This document shows, in pieces, positions 17,855 to 26,363 of a stretch of 33,329 nucleotides of DNA; position 1 is the stretch's first letter, and each line of letters begins with the position of its first letter. The position numbers and the translations under genes are program-made. The stretch covers positions 1 to 33,329 of the forward strand of contig VBGS01000049.1 in the NCBI GenBank assembly GCA_005889445.1, written 5' to 3'. Origin of the DNA: Chloroflexota bacterium. GTDB taxonomy: Bacteria > Chloroflexota > Limnocylindria > P2-11E. Below the pieces are notes generated by a model that saw only the letters and a list, made by a program, of their open reading frames with translations, was not told where the DNA came from and searched no databases.

Positions 17855-18477
17855 TGGCTCGTTACACCGGCCCGGTCTGCCGGATCTGCCGCCGCGAGAG
17901 CGTGAAGCTCTTCCTCAAGGGTGAGAAGTGCTTCACCAAATGCACGCTCGAGAAGCGGAGCTCGCCTCCGGGCATGCATCAGCAGCGCCGCCGCAAGGTC
18001 TCCGACTTCGCCCTGCAGCTCCGCGAGAAGCAAAAGGCGCGTCGCATGTACGGCGTCCTCGAGCGCCAGATGAAGAACACCTTCGATCGGGCCGCCGAGG
18101 TCACCGGCGCGACCGGTGAGACCCTGCTCATCAATCTCGAGTCGCGTCTGGACAACGCGGTGTACCGCGCCGGCTTCGCGAAGTCGCGCGCGCAGGCGCG
18201 CCAGCTCGTGAACCACGGGCACATCACCGTCAACGGCCGTGTGTCATCGACCCCGAGCCACGAGGTCGCCGCGGGCGACCAGATCGCGGTGAAGGAGTCG
18301 AGCCGCGCGTCCAACTACTTCAAGGAAGTCGCCGGCTGGGCCAAGACCCAGACGCGCCCGGGCTGGCTCGAGGTGGATCCCGACGCCTACACGGCGAAGG
18401 TCCTCGCGAGGCCGACCCGCGACCAGATCGAAGCACAGATCAACACCCAGCTCGTCGTCGAGCACTATTCGCGCTAG
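17854..18477 (+). CDS. rpsD: 30S ribosomal protein S4, zinc-type
   Basis: S4 starts 30S assembly and affects fidelity. The 207-residue product has four cysteines near the N-terminus (CRIC and CFTKC), the zinc-binding form, then the S4 RNA-binding domain with LESRLDNAVYRAGFAKSRAQARQLVNHGHI. The ATG overlaps the rpsK stop. It precedes rpoA as in Gram-positive and Chloroflexota operons. Confidence 0.96.
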   Translation: MARYTGPVCRICRRESVKLFLKGEKCFTKCTLEKRSSPPGMHQQRRRKVSDFALQLREKQKARRMYGVLERQMKNTFDRAAEVTGATGETLLINLESRLDNAVYRAGFAKSRAQARQLVNHGHITVNGRVSSTPSHEVAAGDQIAVKESSRASNYFKEVAGWAKTQTRPGWLEVDPDAYTAKVLARPTRDQIEAQINTQLVVEHYSR

Positions 18478-18504
18478 CCGCGCGCAGGAAGGAAAAGCGA
18501 ATCC

Positions 18505-19530
18505 ATGACCCTTGTTGAGCTTGAGTACCCCAAGATCGAGCGTCTCGACGGCGACGACCGCTACGCGCGGTTCGCCTGCGAGCCGTTGCCGCCGGGCTAC
18601 GGAACGACGCTTGGAAACTCCCTCCGGCGCGTCCTGCTGAGCTCGCTGCCCGGCGCCGCGATCACCGCGGCGCGGGTGCGCGGCGTCGCGCACGAATTCT
18701 CGACGATCCCCGGCGTCAAGGAAGACGTCGTGCAGATGGTCCTGAATCTGAAGCAGATCCGCCTTCGCTCATTCTCGAGCGAGCCGGTGACGCTCACGCT
18801 CGAGAAGAACGGCCCCGGCGAGGCGACCGCCGGCGACATCATGACCACCAGCGAGATCGAGATCGTCAACCCCGAGGCGCATATCGCGACCCTCGAGCCC
18901 GAGGCCTCCCTCTGGCTGGAGCTCACGGTCGAGACCGGCCGCGGGTTTCACTCGGCCGATCGTCGCGAGCGCCTGCCGATCGGGGTCATCCCCATCGACG
19001 CCCTGTACAGCCCGGTGCGCAAGGTGAACTTCAGCGTCGAGAGCACGCGCGTCGGACAGGTCACCAACTACGACCGTCTCATCCTCGAGGTCTGGACCGA
19101 CGGCACGACGACACCGGATGACGCGGTCGCGCAGGGGTCCCAGATCCTGGTGCAGCAGTTCTCCCTGTTCGCCGGGCTGACCCGGTCGCAGGCCGCGCTC
19201 GCCCAGCCGGAGCGGACCAACGGATCCTCGCTCCCCTCGGCGATCGCCGACATGCCGATCGAGGATCTCGATCTGCCGCAGCGGGCGTTCAACTCGCTCA
19301 AGCGGCACGGCATCACGAAGGTCGGTCAGCTCCTCCAGACCCCCGACGACGAGCTGCTCCGCATGCGGAACTTCGGCAAGAAGTCGCTCGACGAGATCAA
19401 GGAGCGCCTCGCCGCTCGTGGCCTCATCGAACCGCCGGTGCGTGACGAGTCCGAAGCGGCCCTCGGCGAGCCCGAGACGTCGACCGAGGACGAGAACGAG
19501 TCTGACGTGCGCGAGACCGAAGGCTTCTAG
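18505..19530 (+). CDS. rpoA: RNA polymerase alpha subunit
   Basis: Alpha dimerises to start RNA polymerase assembly, and its C-terminal domain touches UP elements and activators. The N-terminal domain has GYGTTLGNSLRRVLLSSLPGAAI. The C-terminal domain has IEDLDLPQRAFNSLKRHGI and the MRNFGKKSLDEIKERL segment. At 341 residues it is longer than the common 315-330 because of an acidic tail of about 30 residues rich in Glu and Asp. An AAGGA site precedes the ATG. Confidence 0.97.
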   Translation: MTLVELEYPKIERLDGDDRYARFACEPLPPGYGTTLGNSLRRVLLSSLPGAAITAARVRGVAHEFSTIPGVKEDVVQMVLNLKQIRLRSFSSEPVTLTLEKNGPGEATAGDIMTTSEIEIVNPEAHIATLEPEASLWLELTVETGRGFHSADRRERLPIGVIPIDALYSPVRKVNFSVESTRVGQVTNYDRLILEVWTDGTTTPDDAVAQGSQILVQQFSLFAGLTRSQAALAQPERTNGSSLPSAIADMPIEDLDLPQRAFNSLKRHGITKVGQLLQTPDDELLRMRNFGKKSLDEIKERLAARGLIEPPVRDESEAALGEPETSTEDENESDVRETEGF

Positions 19531-20093
19531 TGCCGCATCAGGTCCATCAACGGAAGTTCGGTCGGAGGCGGGGGCCTCGCCGGTCGATGCTCCGCAACCT
19601 CTCGCTGTCGGTCCTCCGCTATGAGCGCGTGAAGACGACCGAGGCCAAGGCCAAAGAGGTCCGCGTGTTCGTGGACCGCATGGTGAACCTCGGCAAGGAC
19701 GGATCGCTCGCCGCGCGTCGCAGGGCGTTGGCATGGCTGCCGGAGCGGGTCATCGTGGAGAAGGTCTTCAACGACCTCGCCGCGCGGTGGCCCGATCGGC
19801 ACGGCGGGTACGCGCGGATCACACGGATCAACCGCCGCGTCGGCGATGCCGCGCCGCAGATGCTCATCGAGCTCATGCCAGGCGCCGAGCGGCCCGCGGA
19901 GGGCGCGAAGGCCGCGGCCGCCGCGACCGAGGACAAGCCGAAGCGCCGGCGACTCTCGCTGCCGCGTCGCGGCGGCGCCAAGAAGGACGAGGCAAAGGCC
20001 GAAGCCGGCGCGAAGCCCGCGCCGCGCAAGCGCACGGCGACCAAAACGGCGACCACACCAAAGAAGAAGACTGCGAAGGGAGCCACGACCTAA
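19530..20093 (+). CDS. rplQ: 50S ribosomal protein L17 with long basic C-terminal tail
   Basis: L17 lies near the tunnel exit. The core of about 115 residues (RKFGRRRGPRRSMLRNLSLSVL, KTTEAKAKEVRVFVDRMV, GGYARITRINRRVGDAAPQMLIEL) is followed by about 70 residues rich in Lys, Ala and Arg, giving 187. The tail ends in KKKTAKGATT and resembles the L4 and S17 N-tails. The GTG shares a base with the rpoA stop. Confidence 0.94.
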   Translation: MPHQVHQRKFGRRRGPRRSMLRNLSLSVLRYERVKTTEAKAKEVRVFVDRMVNLGKDGSLAARRRALAWLPERVIVEKVFNDLAARWPDRHGGYARITRINRRVGDAAPQMLIELMPGAERPAEGAKAAAAATEDKPKRRRLSLPRRGGAKKDEAKAEAGAKPAPRKRTATKTATTPKKKTAKGATT

Positions 20094-20111
20094 ACGCACT
20101 GGAAAGCGCGC

Positions 20112-20858
20112 GTGGCATATGACGGGACGCGCTACGGCGGATTCCAGGTGCAACCCAACTCGCCGACGGTGCAGGCCGAGCTCGAGCGGGCGCTCAGCAC
20201 GATCTGCGACGAGGCGATCCGCGTGATCGGCGCGGGGCGGACGGACGCGGGGGTGCACGCGAGCGGCCAGGTCGTGGACTTTCGGACGACGAAGACGCTC
20301 GGCGAGGCCGAGCTGGGGCGGGGGGTCAACGCCCTCCTCCCCGACGACATAACTGTCTCGGCGCTCGAGCCGGCGGCGGAGAGCTTCCACGCCAGGTTCT
20401 CGGCGACGGGGCGGACATACGAATATCGGATCCGCGTCGCGCCCGAGCGTGATCCGCTCGAGCGCCATCGCGAGCACTGGATCTCCGCGGCGCTCGACGT
20501 CGCGGCGATGCGGCAGGCGAGCGCGAGGCTCGTCGGGCGGAGGGATTTCTCGGCGTTTGCCGCGGGGCCCGGCGGTGTTCGCACGGTGCGCAGCGCGGAG
20601 TGGTGCGAGGAGGGCGCGACGCTGCGCTTCCGGATCACGGCCGACGCGTTCCTGCGGGGCATGGTCCGGGGGATCGTCGGGACGCTCCTGTGGGTCGGAC
20701 GCGGTAAGACCGATCCGGCGGCGTTCGACGCCATCCTCGCGTCACGAGATCGCGCGCGCGGGGGTCCGAGCGCACCGGCGAACGGGCTGTGCCTGATCGC
20801 GGTCGAATACGGCGACGCGAGACGGTCGAAGAACGACGATGACGAGGCGGATGAATAG
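20112..20858 (+). CDS. truA: tRNA pseudouridine(38-40) synthase
   Basis: TruA makes pseudouridine at positions 38-40 of tRNA anticodon arms. The catalytic Asp is D45 in GAGRTDAGVHASGQV; YEYRI and the FLRGMVRGIVGTLLWVGRG block confirm the family. GTG 20112 has GGAAAG five bases upstream. It removes a few residues of the first strand: the codons before it (THWKARV) look like normal TruA sequence but have no start codon after the rplQ stop. Either the enzyme is slightly short or there is a small error near 20090-20100. It follows rpoA-rplQ as in many Gram-positives. Confidence 0.93.
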   Translation: MAYDGTRYGGFQVQPNSPTVQAELERALSTICDEAIRVIGAGRTDAGVHASGQVVDFRTTKTLGEAELGRGVNALLPDDITVSALEPAAESFHARFSATGRTYEYRIRVAPERDPLERHREHWISAALDVAAMRQASARLVGRRDFSAFAAGPGGVRTVRSAEWCEEGATLRFRITADAFLRGMVRGIVGTLLWVGRGKTDPAAFDAILASRDRARGGPSAPANGLCLIAVEYGDARRSKNDDDEADE

Positions 20859-20861
20859 ACG

Positions 20862-21302
20862 ATGAAGACCTACGCGACAAAGAAAGCGGACATCACTCGA
20901 AGCTGGCGCGTCGTGGACGCGGACGGCGCGACGCTCGGCCGTCTGGCGACGCAGATCGCGGCCTTGCTGCGCGGAAAGCACAAGGCCACGTTCTCGCCGC
21001 ACCTCGACACGGGCGATCCCGTGATCGTCGTCAACGCGGCAAAGATTCGCGTCACCGGGAATAAGCTCCTCGCGAAGACCTACGTTCGGCATTCGGGATA
21101 TCCAGGTGGCCTTCGCTCGGAGACGCTCGAGGGGCTTCTCGCGCGGCGTCCCGAGGAGGTCATCCGTCGGGCGGTCCGCGGGATGCTCCCGCAGAACCGG
21201 CTCGGCGAGCAGATGATCCGCAAGCTGCACGTCTACGCGGCCGGAGATCATCCGCACGCGGCGCAGAAGCCCCAGAGCATCGCCAAGGAGGACCAGGCAT
21301 GA
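20862..21302 (+). CDS. rplM: 50S ribosomal protein L13
   Basis: L13 is an early assembly protein of the 50S subunit. The 146-residue product includes RSWRVVDADGATLGRLATQIA, DTGDPVIVVNAAKI and the RHSGYPGGLRS loop, all standard. The ATG lies three bases after truA, and the stop overlaps the rpsI start. Confidence 0.95.
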   Translation: MKTYATKKADITRSWRVVDADGATLGRLATQIAALLRGKHKATFSPHLDTGDPVIVVNAAKIRVTGNKLLAKTYVRHSGYPGGLRSETLEGLLARRPEEVIRRAVRGMLPQNRLGEQMIRKLHVYAAGDHPHAAQKPQSIAKEDQA

Positions 21303-21694
21303 AAGCGGCTCCCTATTTCCAGGGCACCGGGCGCCGGAAGACCTCGATCGCGAGGGTGCGACTCGTTCCCGGTGAGGGCGCGGTGGTGGTCAACGGGAAG
21401 CCGCTCGACGAGTACTTCGCGCGCGATGGCGCCACCGAGCAGGCGCTCCAGCCGTTCTCCGTCACCAACACCAGCCGGCGTTTCAACGCGATGATCAAGG
21501 TCACCGGCGGCGGGATCAGCGGACAGATCGGCGCGATCGCGCACGGCATCTCGCGTGCCCTCCTGCTGGTCGACCGTGAGAATCTGCCCGCGCTGCGCAA
21601 GGCCGGCCTCCTGACCCGGGACCCTCGCGCCAAGGAGCGGAAGAAACCTGGTCTCAAGCGCGCGCGAAAGGCGCCGCAGTTCACCAAGCGGTAG
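21299..21694 (+). CDS. rpsI: 30S ribosomal protein S9
   Basis: S9 reaches the P-site tRNA with its C-terminal tail. The 131-residue protein has GTGRRKTSIARVRLVPG, TGGGISGQIGAIAHGISRALL and the PGLKRARKAPQFTKR end, with the terminal Lys-Arg that contacts the anticodon stem. It closes the ribosomal-protein run; no terminator follows. Confidence 0.96.
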   Translation: MKAAPYFQGTGRRKTSIARVRLVPGEGAVVVNGKPLDEYFARDGATEQALQPFSVTNTSRRFNAMIKVTGGGISGQIGAIAHGISRALLLVDRENLPALRKAGLLTRDPRAKERKKPGLKRARKAPQFTKR

Positions 21695-21727
21695 CCCAAA
21701 GCCTCGGGCCGAGCGCAAACTAAGCCG

Positions 21728-22891
21728 GTGTCGACCGCAACCAACTTCAACTACCAGGTCGCGCTCAAAGAAGGGCTCAAGAGCCTGCAGCAGGGCCGTC
21801 TGCGGCAGGCCGAACAGAGCTTTCGCTATCTGGTGGAGAAGTTCCCGGGAGCCGAGGGCGGCTACCGCGGTCTCGCGAAGGTCCACTTCGAGCAGGAGGA
21901 TCGGACCGGCGCGCTCAAGGTCCTTCGCGATGGCGCCGCCGCGCTGACCCGGTCGGGGGAACGGTCGGCGGCGATCGGCCTGCTCCGTGAGGCCGTCACG
22001 CTCGAGCCGCGCGATCTCGGAACGCATCGCCGCCTGGCCGCGGCGCTCGCGCTCGCCGGCGACGCCGAGGCCGCCGTGCAGGAGTACACGCGTTTCATCC
22101 GCGATCTGCGTGACTCCGGCGACGCCGATCGCGCCAAGCTCGAGGCGACGTACGGGGTCGGTCAGCTGAAGGACGCGCCCGGGGTCGCGGCGCTCCACGA
22201 CCTCGCCAACGGAGAGACGCCGCAGACAGGCTCGTCGGCGGACGAGTCGCCGCGCGATGAGACGATCCGCGCGGCGTTCGGCGGGACGACCGCGCTCCGG
22301 CCAAAGGCCGCGGACCCGTGGGAGGCGGTCCCGCCACCACCCAATGACGCGCAGCTCTGGTCACGACCGTCGCCCACGTTCGGGAGCGCGCGCGCGGCGC
22401 CCTCTGCCGCCGGGGATCCCTGGATCAGTCCGCCGCAGCAGCGAGAGGAGACCGCGCCGGTCGAACCTGCCCAGTCCGATGTGCGCATGGAGGAGGCCGC
22501 TCCCGAGCCCGAGGCACCCGCGCCGGTCGAGACCGCGCCCACGCCGGCGACCCTGCAAGAAGAAGACGCACCGGCGGATGACGCGCAGGTCGAGGCGGCC
22601 GCGGCTCGCTTCCTCGCGACCAGAGATCCGCGGGCCGCACGTCCAGCGCTCGAGGCCGCGCGGCGCTACCTCAGCGACGGACGCACCGATGCGGCCTCGG
22701 ACCTGCTCCTCCAGCTCATCGCCTCAGGTGTCGCCGATCACGACGCGCAGCGACTCCTGGTCGACGTGGCCCGCACTCTCGGCAAGCGGGACGTCGCGCG
22801 CGTGAAGTGCCAGCTGCTCGTGCAGGCGCTGCTCTTGGATGGCCGCAATGACCTTGCCGCGGAGGTCGAGGCCCTGGCGCAGGCGGACTGA
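21728..22891 (+). CDS. TPR-like protein of unknown function
   Basis: A 387-residue protein I do not recognise as a named family. Residues 1-130 look like tetratricopeptide helices (LKEGLKSLQQGRLRQAEQSF, GGYRGLAKVHFEQEDRTGAL, HRRLAAALALAGDAEAAVQEY). Residues about 150-290 are a low-complexity Pro/Ala/Glu linker with Trp-bearing motifs (DPWEAVPP, DPWISPP). The last 90 are again helical, ending in an acidic LAAEVEALAQAD. There is no signal peptide or membrane span. GTG 21728 has no clear ribosome-binding site, and the stop shares a base with the cdaA ATG, so the two are coupled. A scaffold role is a guess. Confidence 0.75.
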   Translation: MSTATNFNYQVALKEGLKSLQQGRLRQAEQSFRYLVEKFPGAEGGYRGLAKVHFEQEDRTGALKVLRDGAAALTRSGERSAAIGLLREAVTLEPRDLGTHRRLAAALALAGDAEAAVQEYTRFIRDLRDSGDADRAKLEATYGVGQLKDAPGVAALHDLANGETPQTGSSADESPRDETIRAAFGGTTALRPKAADPWEAVPPPPNDAQLWSRPSPTFGSARAAPSAAGDPWISPPQQREETAPVEPAQSDVRMEEAAPEPEAPAPVETAPTPATLQEEDAPADDAQVEAAAARFLATRDPRAARPALEAARRYLSDGRTDAASDLLLQLIASGVADHDAQRLLVDVARTLGKRDVARVKCQLLVQALLLDGRNDLAAEVEALAQAD

Positions 22892-23724
22892 TGGACCGCC
22901 TTGCCGAGTACTTCCGCACCCTGCTCGGAGGCCAGTGCTGCAGCTGGAACAACGCGCTCGACGTCCTCATCGTCGCGATCTTCGTCTACTACGTGCTCGC
23001 GCTCATTCGCGGAACGCGAGCGGTGCAGCTCCTCATCGGCGTCCTCGTGCTCGTCTTGATCTACTGGATCGCGTCGCTCCTGCGACTCACGCTCACCACC
23101 CTTCTCCTCCAAGCGCTCTTCGCGGTCGCCCTGTTCGCGCTGGTCGTCGTCTTCCAGCCGGAGCTCCGCCGCGCGCTCGGGCAGCTCGGACAGCTCGGCC
23201 CGCTCAACCGGATGCTGATCCCGGGAGGCGAAGAAGAGATCGAGGGCACGGTGGACGAGCTGGTGCGCGCCGCGCTCCTCATCAGCGAGGCGAAGCACGG
23301 AGCGCTCGTGGTCCTCGAGCGCGGCACGGGGCTTCAGGACTACAGCGAGACCGGCGTGCCGGTCAACGGCAAGCTGACCGCGGAGCTCCTCGCATCGATC
23401 TTCATGACGCGATCACCCCTCCACGACGGTGCCGTGATCGTTCGCGGCGGCCAGATCCTCGCGGCGGCGTGCCTCCTGCCGCTCGAGGAGACCGCCGAAC
23501 GGACGACCGCGCATCGCTACGGCATGCGGCACCGCGCGGCGCTCTCGATCAGCGCGCAGACCGACGCGATCGTGGTGGTCGTGTCGGAGGAGTCGCAGGC
23601 GATCTCGATCGCCTCCGGTGGCCGGATGATCGGGGCGCTCGACGAGGAGCGGCTCCGCCGCGTGCTCACGTCGCTTCTGCGCAGCCGGATCCAGCCGCTC
23701 CCGTTCCGCAGCAAGGCCTCCTGA
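22891..23724 (+). CDS. cdaA: Diadenylate cyclase CdaA
   Basis: CdaA makes cyclic di-AMP from two ATP at the membrane. About 90 N-terminal residues form three hydrophobic spans (VLIVAIFVYYVLALI, LLIGVLVLVLIYWIASLL, ALFAVALFALVVVF). The DAC domain follows, with the DGA motif at residues 179-181 (PLHDGAVIVRG) and RHR at 213-215 (MRHRAALSIS). The length of 277 fits the family. It is followed by its usual partners, a YbbR protein and glmM, the arrangement known from Bacillus and Listeria. Confidence 0.95.
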   Translation: MDRLAEYFRTLLGGQCCSWNNALDVLIVAIFVYYVLALIRGTRAVQLLIGVLVLVLIYWIASLLRLTLTTLLLQALFAVALFALVVVFQPELRRALGQLGQLGPLNRMLIPGGEEEIEGTVDELVRAALLISEAKHGALVVLERGTGLQDYSETGVPVNGKLTAELLASIFMTRSPLHDGAVIVRGGQILAAACLLPLEETAERTTAHRYGMRHRAALSISAQTDAIVVVVSEESQAISIASGGRMIGALDEERLRRVLTSLLRSRIQPLPFRSKAS

Positions 23725-23727
23725 GTC

Positions 23728-24999
23728 GTGGCGCGCGTACCGGCGTCGGCGCGCTCGTTCCTGCCGCGGCGACGGATCGATCTGCGCCGCGCCTTCCTGA
23801 GTGACTTTCCGCTCAAGGCCGTCGCCGTCGTGATCGCGCTCGTCTTCTGGGTCGTGATCTCGCTGAATCAGGCGCCCGCCGAGGTCAGCCGCGCGTACGG
23901 CGGGTGCATCCCCGTGGAGCGGCCGGAGGTGCCGGCCGGATACGTCCTCGAGGGATCGCTCGGCGACGTCTCGATCACGCTGCGTGGGACCGACGCCGCG
24001 ATCACGAACGTCGTCGCCGCGGATCTGCACGCGACCCTGGACGTGAGTGGAGCCGACCTTCATCGGACCGATCCGCAGGACGTCCCGGTGAGCGCGACGG
24101 TCGCGAACCCTGCCGTGCGCGTCAGCGACATCTCGCCCGCGACGGTCAGTGTCAGGATCGAGCCGATCACGTCGCGACCCGTCGCCGTCCAGGTCCGATT
24201 CGCCAACGACCCGCCCTCCGGGAACCAGCCCGGCGATCCAGCGCTCAATCCGAGCGAGGTGCGTGTGAGCGGCGCCGCGAGCCACGTCGCGCGGATCGCG
24301 ACCGTCTACGCGACCGTCCGTTTCGGCGACGCGGCCACCGACCTGGTGAGCAGCGTGCAGCCCGTCGCGGTCGACGCGGCAGGCTCGCCGATCGACGGGC
24401 TCACGACGGACCCCGCGATCGTCCAGGTGAGCGTGCCGGTCCTGCCGACAGCGACCACGCGCACCGTGCCGGTCGTGTGGAACATTCGCGGGGCGGTGGC
24501 GGCCGGCTACCAGATCACCCGGATCACGATCGATCCGCCGGCCGTGACCGTCCGGGGGGAGCCCGCCGCGATCGGGAGCGTCGATCACGTCGATACCGGG
24601 CCAGCCGACGTGAGCGGGCTCACCGGCGACAAATCGTTCAACGTCGGTCTGATCCTGCCGGAGGGCACCTCGCTCTTCCGGACGACGGGCTCGACCGTCA
24701 CGGTGTCGGTCGCGCCGCTCGTCGGCACGCGCCCGTTCCCGCTGCTCGCGGTCCAGGCCATCAATCTGGCGAGCGGCCAGGTGGGCGAGACGGACCCGCC
24801 CACGGTGGGTGTCGTGCTCGCCGGTCCGGTGCCGGCGCTGTCGAGCCTGACGGTGGCCCAGGTGCAGGCCGTCGTCGACGCCACCGGGCATCAGCCGGGC
24901 AGCGTCTCGACCGTGGACGTCTCGGTCCGCGTGCCTGCTGGGATCACGGTACAGAGCGTGCAACCGACCAGGGTCACGCTCACCATACGAACGAGATAG
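23728..24999 (+). CDS. cdaR: YbbR-domain membrane protein, CdaA regulator
   Basis: YbbR proteins (CdaR) sit in the membrane with extracytoplasmic repeats and modulate CdaA. One span at about residues 30-47 (KAVAVVIALVFWVVISLN) follows a basic N-terminus. The rest is a series of beta-rich YbbR repeats: VEVPAGYVLEG-like openings, PAVTVRGEPAAIGSVDHVDTGPADVSG, and an end VRVPAGITVQSVQPTRVTLTI. The length of 423 is within the family range. The GTG start is three bases after cdaA. Assignment rests on architecture and position. Confidence 0.88.
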   Translation: MARVPASARSFLPRRRIDLRRAFLSDFPLKAVAVVIALVFWVVISLNQAPAEVSRAYGGCIPVERPEVPAGYVLEGSLGDVSITLRGTDAAITNVVAADLHATLDVSGADLHRTDPQDVPVSATVANPAVRVSDISPATVSVRIEPITSRPVAVQVRFANDPPSGNQPGDPALNPSEVRVSGAASHVARIATVYATVRFGDAATDLVSSVQPVAVDAAGSPIDGLTTDPAIVQVSVPVLPTATTRTVPVVWNIRGAVAAGYQITRITIDPPAVTVRGEPAAIGSVDHVDTGPADVSGLTGDKSFNVGLILPEGTSLFRTTGSTVTVSVAPLVGTRPFPLLAVQAINLASGQVGETDPPTVGVVLAGPVPALSSLTVAQVQAVVDATGHQPGSVSTVDVSVRVPAGITVQSVQPTRVTLTIRTR

Positions 25000-25027
25000 A
25001 ACGCGTCCGCTCGGCGGGCGGCGGAGG

Positions 25028-26362
25028 ATGAAGACGGCGAGGCTGTTCGGCACCGACGGGATACGCGGGGTCGCGAATCTCGACCTGACCCCGGAGCTCG
25101 CCCTCCGCCTGGGCCGAGCGGCGGGCCATGTCCTCGGCGGTCCCGGTCACTCGGTGGTCGTGGGCCGCGACACCCGCCGCAGCGGCCGGATGCTCGAGAG
25201 CGCGCTGGCCGCGGGGCTGTGCTCGGTGGGCATGGAGGTCCGTCTGGTCGGCCATATCCCCACGCCGGGCCTCGCGTATCTGGCGAAGAAGCACGACTTC
25301 GTCGCCGGAGCGGTGATCAGCGCGTCGCACAATCCCGCTCCCGATAACGGTATCAAGTTCTTCGACCACCGCGCGCAGAAGCTCCCCGACGCCGTCGAAG
25401 ACGAGATCGAATCCCTGATGGAGCGGGACGGCACGCTCCCGCGCCCGACCGAGGGCGGCATCGGGCTCGTCGGCGACGTGCGCGGCCTGGTCAAGGACTA
25501 CGAGGACTTCCTCGTCTCGATGGCGCCGAGGCTGGAAGGCCTGCGGATCGCGCTCGACTGCGCGAACGGATCGACCTATCGCGTCGCCCCAGCGGTATTC
25601 GCCCACGCCGGCGCCGAGGTGCTCGCCTTCTTCGACGTTCCCGACGGCCAGAACATCAACGCGGGCTGCGGCGCCACGGCTCCCGAGGCGCTGCAGCGAC
25701 TCGTCGTGGATCGCAAGGCCGACGCGGGCTTCGCGTTCGACGGCGACGGGGACCGCGTGATCGTCATCGACGAGCGCGGGCGTGCGCACAACGGGGACTT
25801 CGTCCTCGCTCTCGCGGCGCGCCACTTCGCGAAGCACGATCGCCTCCGTCCGAGGCTCGTCGTCGGGACGGTCATGACGAACGGCGGGCTCGAGTCGACG
25901 CTGGCGCGGGACGGCATCAAGCTCGAGCGCACGCAGGTCGGCGACAGATACGTGTGGGAGGCGATGGAGCGTCTCGGCGCCCAATTCGGCGGCGAGTCCT
26001 CGGGTCACGTCATCTTCCGCGAATATGCGACGACCGGCGACGGGATCCTTACCGCGCTCGAGGTCCTGCACCTTGTCCGCGCCGAAGGACGTCGCCTTTC
26101 GGAGCTCGCCGACGAGATGGAGTTCTGGCCCCAGGTCACGCGGAACGTAAAGGCCTCGCGGCGCCGCGAGTGGGATCAAAGCGCCGCGTTCGTCGACGAG
26201 AAGAACAAGGAGGAGGCCGCGCTTCGCGGCACGGGGCGTCTCCTCGTCCGCCCGTCGGGGACCGAGCCGGTCCTTCGCATCACCGTCGAGGCGCGGGACG
26301 CGTCCGTCGCGTCGGCGACGGCGGAGCGGCTCGCGCGCGTCGCTGAAAGGGAGCTGATCTGA
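25028..26362 (+). CDS. glmM: Phosphoglucosamine mutase GlmM
   Basis: GlmM turns glucosamine-6-phosphate into glucosamine-1-phosphate for UDP-GlcNAc synthesis. The 444-residue protein starts LFGTDGIRGVAN. It has the phosphoserine S100 in ISASHNP, the metal loop DGDGDR at 238-243 and the phosphate-binding RPSGTEP near the end. A GGCGGAGG site lies directly upstream. In Bacillus and Listeria GlmM binds and inhibits CdaA, so co-transcription with cdaA-cdaR is meaningful. Complete. Confidence 0.97.
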   Translation: MKTARLFGTDGIRGVANLDLTPELALRLGRAAGHVLGGPGHSVVVGRDTRRSGRMLESALAAGLCSVGMEVRLVGHIPTPGLAYLAKKHDFVAGAVISASHNPAPDNGIKFFDHRAQKLPDAVEDEIESLMERDGTLPRPTEGGIGLVGDVRGLVKDYEDFLVSMAPRLEGLRIALDCANGSTYRVAPAVFAHAGAEVLAFFDVPDGQNINAGCGATAPEALQRLVVDRKADAGFAFDGDGDRVIVIDERGRAHNGDFVLALAARHFAKHDRLRPRLVVGTVMTNGGLESTLARDGIKLERTQVGDRYVWEAMERLGAQFGGESSGHVIFREYATTGDGILTALEVLHLVRAEGRRLSELADEMEFWPQVTRNVKASRRREWDQSAAFVDEKNKEEAALRGTGRLLVRPSGTEPVLRITVEARDASVASATAERLARVAERELI

Positions 26363-26363
26363 A

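Noticed and set aside
21695..21727. CTCGGGCCGAG palindrome after rpsI as a terminator
   Set aside because: A 5-bp stem with a one-base loop and no T-run would not fold usefully.
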